Below, in pieces: positions 6,834-11,165 of a stretch of 11,165 nucleotides of DNA; the stretch's first letter is position 1; each line of letters begins with the position of its first letter. A program made the translations under genes and the position numbers. The DNA is from B18-G4 sp032250805. GTDB taxonomy: Bacteria > Bacteroidota > Bacteroidia > Bacteroidales > B18-G4. The notes under the pieces were generated by a model that was not told the origin of the DNA, did not search any database, and saw only the letters and a list, made by a program, of their open reading frames with translations. The DNA is taken from the NCBI GenBank assembly GCA_032250805.1, contig JAVVEM010000059.1, forward strand, positions 1 through 11,165, written 5' to 3'.

Positions 6834-7624
6834 TTCCGGTTTCGTGCCTGCAACTCGGCAAACGAAAGATACTGGTCAACAATTAAATTAAGGTCTTTTA
6901 ATTCATCTGCGGACAGGTAGTTTTTTGCAATCGAAACATCGGTTTTTCTGATTTTTCCTGCTGGCGCATTTTCCCATGTAGTCAATCCCATATTTTGCTT
7001 TTCGGAATCTGCCCGTTCGTAGATTATTTCCGATGCAGTGTGGCCATGAATTGCCCAGTGCATTTTGTTTTGTACCGATTTGAAAAACAACTGGCTTTCG
7101 TCAGTGCTTGGGTCATAATCAATGGCAGTGGTATAAATGTCCTTGATTTTTGCATAGAAAATTTTCTCCGGGCTACGGATGTCCCGGATTCTTTCCAGCA
7201 GTTCATCAAAATATTTGTTGGTGTGCCCGGTTTCTTTTAAACGCTCATCGTTTAGCACAAAACCTTTTATCAAATATTCGCGAAGTTGTGTAGTTGCCCA
7301 AATACGGAATTGAGTTCCACGGTGCGACTTTACGCGGTAACCAACCGAAATAATTACATCAAGGTTGTAAATCTTTAAATTACGCTGAACCTCTCGTTTG
7401 CCCTCGGTTCGAACTGTCAAGTAATCCTTGACAGTTGAATTTTCCTGCAATTCACCCTCGTCAAAAATGTTTCTAATGTGCAGGCTGATGTTTTGTTTTG
7501 TAGTCTGAAAAAGCTCTGCCATTTGAACCTGCGAAAGCCAAACGGTTTCATCTTCCAGCCGGACATCAATTTTTGTTTGCCCGTCTTCGGTTTGGTAGAG
7601 GAGTATTTCCGAACTGTTAACCAT
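6824..7624 (-). pseudogene. RhuM-family protein, truncated at its C-terminus
   Basis: The 266 residues match the RhuM family (named from a Salmonella pathogenicity-island gene, function unsettled, often found beside restriction-modification genes). Visible are the N-terminal winged-helix-like part with WLSQVQMAELFQTTKQNISL (about 30-47), the YNLDVIISVGYRVKS block (86-100) with RIWATTQLREYL, and a C-terminal part with IHGHTASEIIYERAD (192-206). Full-length relatives are, to my knowledge, about 330-345 residues; this one stops at ARNRKPM, where relatives continue with an Asp-Trp-containing segment. The stop codon TAG (6824-6826) lies in sequence that in another frame encodes the oxidoreductase remnant, so the true 3' end was lost. 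The start codon at 7624 lies in a repeat copy, 15 bases after the GxxExxY stop. A truncated but active protein cannot be excluded. Confidence 0.8.
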
Positions 7625-7649
7625 TGTCTGAACCTTGATTTATCGGATT
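7616..7649. repeat. Direct repeat copy A (half element)
   Basis: This 34-base segment matches 8058-8091 at 32 of 34 positions. It contains one GTCTGAACC arm (7626-7634). The GGATT-rich body seems to continue to about 7665, but no clean GGTTCAGAC partner follows. It holds the RhuM start codon (7622-7624) and the GxxExxY stop codon. Confidence 0.9.
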
Positions 7650-8044
7650 TGTGGATTACCCTGATTTCTTTGTTTGAACTTTTTGTTGTTTAGGCGTTTA
7701 AAATCGAGGCTTTTTGCTCCAAAATTTATAAGAAGACCGACCTCTAAATCATACGTTTCCAAATAATTTATGGCTTGCGCCAAATGCACATCTTCCAGCT
7801 TAATTATGGCTTTTAACTCAACCGAAATATTTCCTTCTACTAAAAAATCGACCCTGCGCGTTCCTATTTGTTGATTTTTGTAATAAACAGGCATTTCGTA
7901 TTCCCTTGAAAAAGCAATGCCGTTATCTGCCATTTCAATTTCCAATGCCCGCTGATAAATCACTTCCTGAAAACCATTTCCCAGAGCAGAGTGAACCCGC
8001 ATAGCACAACCAATAATTTTATGTGTAAGTTCTTCGTATTTCAT
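7640..8044 (-). CDS. GxxExxY protein (PD-(D/E)XK-like fold)
   Basis: This 134-residue protein has the family-defining motif GFQEVIY (24-30) after an N-terminal helix MKYEELTHKIIGCAMRVHSA. It also has the pattern of a PD-(D/E)XK nuclease core: D66 in RRVDFLV and E76-L-K78 in SVELKAI, followed by the helix LEDVHLAQAINYLETY and the strand EVGLLINFGAKSLDFKR. The family is widespread in Bacteroidota; nuclease activity is predicted from the fold and I know of no proven function. The last residues (about 122-134, KFKQRNQGNPQIR) extend past the usual end LDFKRL-NNK and are encoded by repeat copy A. The start is preceded by an A-rich leader, and repeat copy B lies just upstream. It lies between the restriction enzyme and RhuM genes on the same strand, probably in one transcript. 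Confidence 0.92.
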   Translation of the reverse strand: MKYEELTHKIIGCAMRVHSALGNGFQEVIYQRALEIEMADNGIAFSREYEMPVYYKNQQIGTRRVDFLVEGNISVELKAIIKLEDVHLAQAINYLETYDLEVGLLINFGAKSLDFKRLNNKKFKQRNQGNPQIR

Positions 8045-8057
8045 TTTAGTTTTAATT

Positions 8058-8091
8058 GTTAACCATTGTCTGAACCATGATTCATCGGATT
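8058..8091. repeat. Direct repeat copy B
   Basis: This is the second copy of the 34-base repeat, differing from 7616-7649 at two positions. On the minus strand its edge contains ATGGTTAAC, the same nine bases that begin RhuM, but here the frame closes after four codons (MVNN then TAA). It overlaps the inverted-repeat element at 8068-8154. Confidence 0.9.
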
Positions 8092-8154
8092 ATCTTGATA
8101 TGCAAGATTAAAAAATCCTATAATCCCATTAATCCACTAAATCCCGGTTCAGAC
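8068..8154. repeat. 87-base imperfect palindrome, arms GTCTGAACC / GGTTCAGAC
   Basis: The perfect 9-base ends at 8068-8076 and 8146-8154 continue inward as an imperfect stem of about 25 bases (GATT and GGATTA blocks shared by both arms), with the interior rich in GGATT/AATCC units. A second small hairpin, ATCTTG/CAAGAT, sits at 8092-8108. The stop codon of the restriction-methylation gene (TGA) lies in the right-hand arm. I recall this repeat type, with GTCTGAACC ends, as scattered through Bacteroidota genomes, often near GxxExxY genes. It may act as a transcript-processing or attenuation hairpin, or be a passive mobile repeat. Confidence 0.85.
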
Positions 8155-11100
8155 ATTTTCATCCACAATTTTAATTTCCTCCTTCGTCAAGCCATACAAT
8201 TTATAAACCATTTGGTCTATTTCTTTGTCTGTTTTTTCAATTTCTGATTTTGCATTAAATACCTTCCCCTTTTGCTCTTTAAAATACTCCATCCATTCAG
8301 CTTCTTCTGAAAGGGTAAGTTTGGTGTCCTCTACTTCAACAATTGCTTTTCTAGCTTTTTCTAATTCTTTTAAAAACTCAGAAAACTCTAATTCGTGCCA
8401 ATTTTCTAACTTTTTAGATACTTTGTCAAAAGTGAATTTAGATTTTAGAATATTGACTAAAAGATTCACTGCATTATTATAAGCTGAGTAAGCAGATGTT
8501 GCCTTATCTGCTAATAATATAAGGTGTTTATTTTCACTTAATAATGATTTTATAATTGGTATTTTCTCAATGAAAGGTCTTCTAAAATCATAGTAACCAC
8601 CTTGAAGAGTTGAGCAATTATTTTTTAGATAAAAGAAAATAAGTTTTGAGTTTAAAAGGGCTAATAAGTCTTTTCTACCTGATGAAATAAAAAAGTTATT
8701 ATCCGACAAAGAGTATTCGCCCGAAACGTCAAGAAAAAAATTACACTCGTTGTTAATTCTTGGATAAATTATTTTGGGTTTTGTAAGTAAGTGTGAATTC
8801 TTACTCCCATATCTACTTAGGCACCACCAATTAAACCTGCCCTCTTTTACCTCAGGACGAGCACTGAGTTTTTCTTCGTTATTCAGTAGATACGTCTTTA
8901 TCTTATCGTCATTTTCTAAGTCATAATCCCATGTTAAAAACAATAGGTATAATTCCTGAAAATCTGCTTTATATCTTTTAACTTCTTTCCCCATAAATAT
9001 TTTTTTCAGGTGGGGAGAGTTTTCGAATGGTTTGATTGTTTCTTTATCAGCGATAAAAACCTCATTGCAACCAGTTGAAACACCTCTAAATATTTTGTCA
9101 TCAACAAATTCTTTTAATTCTATCGAAGAATTTTTTAGTTTTTCTAATACAGAAAATGTTCGAGAATCATTAAATGTCCATGCATCTGACGACATACTTG
9201 AACTTAGGACTTGAATTTTATTTTGTTCTAAAACATTTATTGGGTCTAATGTATTTGAACGTTTATTAATTTCTGAATAATAAAACTTGTCTGATTGGGA
9301 TTTTGAAAATACAAATATTATAGGGTATGTAGTTGCATCATCAAAAACAGGGTAATCATCAAAATCAAAAATCAAATCAATGTTTGCTTCTCTTAATATA
9401 ACTTCTCTAATTTCTTTTCCATAATTAGCACGCATGAATTTATTAGGTAGTATGAAAGAAAAGTATCCTGTCTTTGACATTAATTTAATGCCCTGTTCAA
9501 TAAAATAGGTGTACAAGTCTGCTATACTATTGTAACAAGCATATTCTTTTTCTAAAGATGGCTTTATATCTTTGAATAATTCTTGTCTAACATAAGGTGG
9601 ATTTCCAATTACCACATCAAAACCTCCATTTGCAAAAATTTCGGGAAACTCATTTTGCCAAATAAATGCTTTTTCACCTGCAACTTCAGGGTCGTCAATC
9701 AGCGAGTTTCCGCATTTTATATTGTTGCTGAGTGTGTTTAGTTTTCTTCCTTTTTGTGCAGTTCTGAGCCAAAGCGAAAGTTTTGCAATTTCAACCGATT
9801 CCTCGTTTAGGTCAACACCATAAATGTTTTTTTCCAGAATATCGGTCGTGATGTCAGAAAATACTAATCCACTTCCAAAAAGCTGTGCGCGTAAATCGTC
9901 GATTTTGCGATGTTCTGTAATCAAAAAATCTAAAGCCTGATTTAAGAATGCTCCAGAACCACAAGCAGGGTCGAGAATGGTTAAAGTTAAAAGCCAGTTG
10001 CGATACTCAACAAGTTTATCATCAAGAGTTTTTATTGTGTCCTTTTTGCGGTTCTTTCGACCTTTGGCATATTCTTCATCTACAATGTCAAGTTCTCGGC
10101 GTTTTTCCTCACAAAGTTTACCAACGGTATTTTCAACAATGTATTTGGTAATGTATTTTGGTGTGTAGAAAATTCCGTCTTTCTTCCGTCTTGTTTTTTG
10201 GCTATCAATTTTTTCGCCTTTTATTTCTGCTTGAACATTTTCTATTTCACCCAGTGAATGTTCAAAAATATGACCAAGAATATTTACATCAACATCAGTT
10301 TCAAAATCGTACTGGCTTAATGTAAGTGTATGTTTATGAAGAATATCATCGTCAATCAAAATGTTATCCAGTATTTCATCGGGTGCAAAGAGACCGCCGT
10401 TGTATGCGTAAATAGCGTATTTCTTGCCTTTGTACCCTGTGTTCATATAACCGAAATACTTTTTAAACCGGTCGTACAACGGAACATATTCGTCCAGGTC
10501 TTCTTTTAGCGTTTTCCATTGTTTTACTATCTCGCTGATTGAATTTGGTGGTAGCAACAATCTATCTTCGGCAAAAAAGATAAACAGAAAACGGTCAAGT
10601 AATTTCTGTGTTTTCTTAAAAAGTAACAGTTTGTCGGTTTCAGGATTATTCTTTACAAGATTATTATAAATAGCTTCGCGGAATTTTGAATAATCGGCAT
10701 ATAATTTTTTGGTAATATTTTCTTCTTGTAAAAGAGACGATTCCTTTATTTTTTGAGGCAATCCATTCAGCAAATTGTCTTTTGCCAAACATAGCCACAT
10801 TAACGAAAACTGCTTTTTGGTAAGATTGAATAAATCAAAGTCGATATGGTCAACAGCATTTTGAATATAAAAACGGAGTTTTTCAAAGTTTGAAGTTATT
10901 ACATAAATGCATTTCGGATGATGGTTTTTGTATCCGAATGCTTGTGTTTCAATTTTGTCTAAGTCGGTTGTGTCAGTTCCTTTTAATTCAATAACTGCAA
11001 TAGCATCTTTGCCTTTCAAAATCGCCCCGTCAGCTTTCTTGCTGTTGGCAATGTTTTTTAATTCCGTTGTCAGGTCGAAATTAGGTTGCGGATTGAGTGT

Positions 11101-11165
11101 ATATCCAAACATCGAAACGAAAAGTTCCCGTAAAAATCCCTCTTGAAATTGCTCCTCCTTAGAAT
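8149..11165 (-). CDS. Type IIG restriction-methylation enzyme (Eco57I/TaqI-like), 5' partial
   Basis: A single chain combining DNA cleavage, N6-adenine methylation and target recognition. The frame stays open to the right edge, so the ATG at 11112 is probably internal and the true start lies outside. Counting from that Met (987 residues): nuclease core with D28 and E42-L-K44; helical connector about 95-310; methyltransferase about 311-610 with FYTPKYITKYIV (motif X), DPACGSGAF at 381-389 (S-adenosylmethionine binding), YGVDLNEESVEIA, and catalytic NPPY at 504-507; a TaqI-type recognition domain about 670-850 beginning FRGVSTGCNEVF; then a helical coiled C-terminus ending VYKLYGLTKEEIKIVDE. 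All key motifs look intact, so both activities are plausible. The target sequence cannot be predicted. The recognition part (about 8500-9300) looks more AT-rich than the methyltransferase core. Its TGA stop lies within the 87-base repeat, 105 bases before GxxExxY. Confidence 0.95.
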   Translation of the reverse strand, partial: SKEEQFQEGFLRELFVSMFGYTLNPQPNFDLTTELKNIANSKKADGAILKGKDAIAVIELKGTDTTDLDKIETQAFGYKNHHPKCIYVITSNFEKLRFYIQNAVDHIDFDLFNLTKKQFSLMWLCLAKDNLLNGLPQKIKESSLLQEENITKKLYADYSKFREAIYNNLVKNNPETDKLLLFKKTQKLLDRFLFIFFAEDRLLLPPNSISEIVKQWKTLKEDLDEYVPLYDRFKKYFGYMNTGYKGKKYAIYAYNGGLFAPDEILDNILIDDDILHKHTLTLSQYDFETDVDVNILGHIFEHSLGEIENVQAEIKGEKIDSQKTRRKKDGIFYTPKYITKYIVENTVGKLCEEKRRELDIVDEEYAKGRKNRKKDTIKTLDDKLVEYRNWLLTLTILDPACGSGAFLNQALDFLITEHRKIDDLRAQLFGSGLVFSDITTDILEKNIYGVDLNEESVEIAKLSLWLRTAQKGRKLNTLSNNIKCGNSLIDDPEVAGEKAFIWQNEFPEIFANGGFDVVIGNPPYVRQELFKDIKPSLEKEYACYNSIADLYTYFIEQGIKLMSKTGYFSFILPNKFMRANYGKEIREVILREANIDLIFDFDDYPVFDDATTYPIIFVFSKSQSDKFYYSEINKRSNTLDPINVLEQNKIQVLSSSMSSDAWTFNDSRTFSVLEKLKNSSIELKEFVDDKIFRGVSTGCNEVFIADKETIKPFENSPHLKKIFMGKEVKRYKADFQELYLLFLTWDYDLENDDKIKTYLLNNEEKLSARPEVKEGRFNWWCLSRYGSKNSHLLTKPKIIYPRINNECNFFLDVSGEYSLSDNNFFISSGRKDLLALLNSKLIFFYLKNNCSTLQGGYYDFRRPFIEKIPIIKSLLSENKHLILLADKATSAYSAYNNAVNLLVNILKSKFTFDKVSKKLENWHELEFSEFLKELEKARKAIVEVEDTKLTLSEEAEWMEYFKEQKGKVFNAKSEIEKTDKEIDQMVYKLYGLTKEEIKIVDENV

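Noticed and set aside
8058..8154. CRISPR array or insertion-sequence end
   Set aside because: There are only two copies of the direct repeat, the interval holds a gene instead of short spacers, and no transposase is present.
11155..11161. AAGGAGG on the minus strand as the ribosome site of the restriction-methylation gene
   Set aside because: It is too far (over 40 bases) from the ATG at 11112, and the frame is open through it as coding sequence (SKEEQFQEGFLRELF), so the gene starts further upstream.

Overview
The window looks like a chromosomal segment of a Bacteroidota bacterium. Three things suggest this: A-rich translation starts with little Shine-Dalgarno sequence, gene families common in that phylum (short AraC-type regulators, lmo0937-type mini membrane proteins, GxxExxY proteins, RhuM proteins), and AT-rich spacers. 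I cannot place it more finely. Every gene I can support is on the minus strand, so the window is transcribed from right to left. I saw no tRNA, rRNA, CRISPR array or transposase.

Right part (about 6824-11165), a restriction/defence-type accessory cluster. It starts with a large single-chain type IIG (Eco57I/TaqI-like) restriction-methylation enzyme whose N-terminus lies beyond the right edge. Next come a GxxExxY protein (small predicted PD-(D/E)XK nuclease fold) and a RhuM-family protein. The genes are punctuated by copies of one repeat (ends GTCTGAACC ... GGTTCAGAC). The repeat supplies the stop codon of the restriction enzyme, the last codons of the GxxExxY protein and the start codon of RhuM. 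RhuM has lost its C-terminus at a sharp junction near 6824-6835. There it runs into the headless remnant of a mercuric-reductase-like FAD oxidoreductase (6522-6833).

Middle part (about 4213-6250), a set of small genes with a stress-response look: a 186-residue AraC-type regulator, a small cupin, a 70-residue two-helix membrane protein, a 51-residue lmo0937-type membrane protein and a 50-residue basic Lys/Ala-rich protein. The last two are very short but were translated codon by codon and end cleanly.

Left part (238-3865), two soluble PAS-domain histidine kinases overlapping by 8 bases and so very probably translationally coupled. The first translated is a hybrid kinase with its own receiver domain. 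The second has three PAS domains and a kinase core without a receiver. No DNA-binding response regulator is present next to them in the window.

Gene-poor stretches: 1-237, downstream of the second kinase, holds nothing I can name. 3866-4212 holds one GC-rich hairpin. 5386-5689 holds one promoter-like motif. 4579-4799 and 6251-6521 hold weak inverted repeats. The clearest evolutionary signals are the repeat-punctuated cluster, a direct duplication around the GxxExxY gene that includes the RhuM start codon, and the RhuM/oxidoreductase junction.
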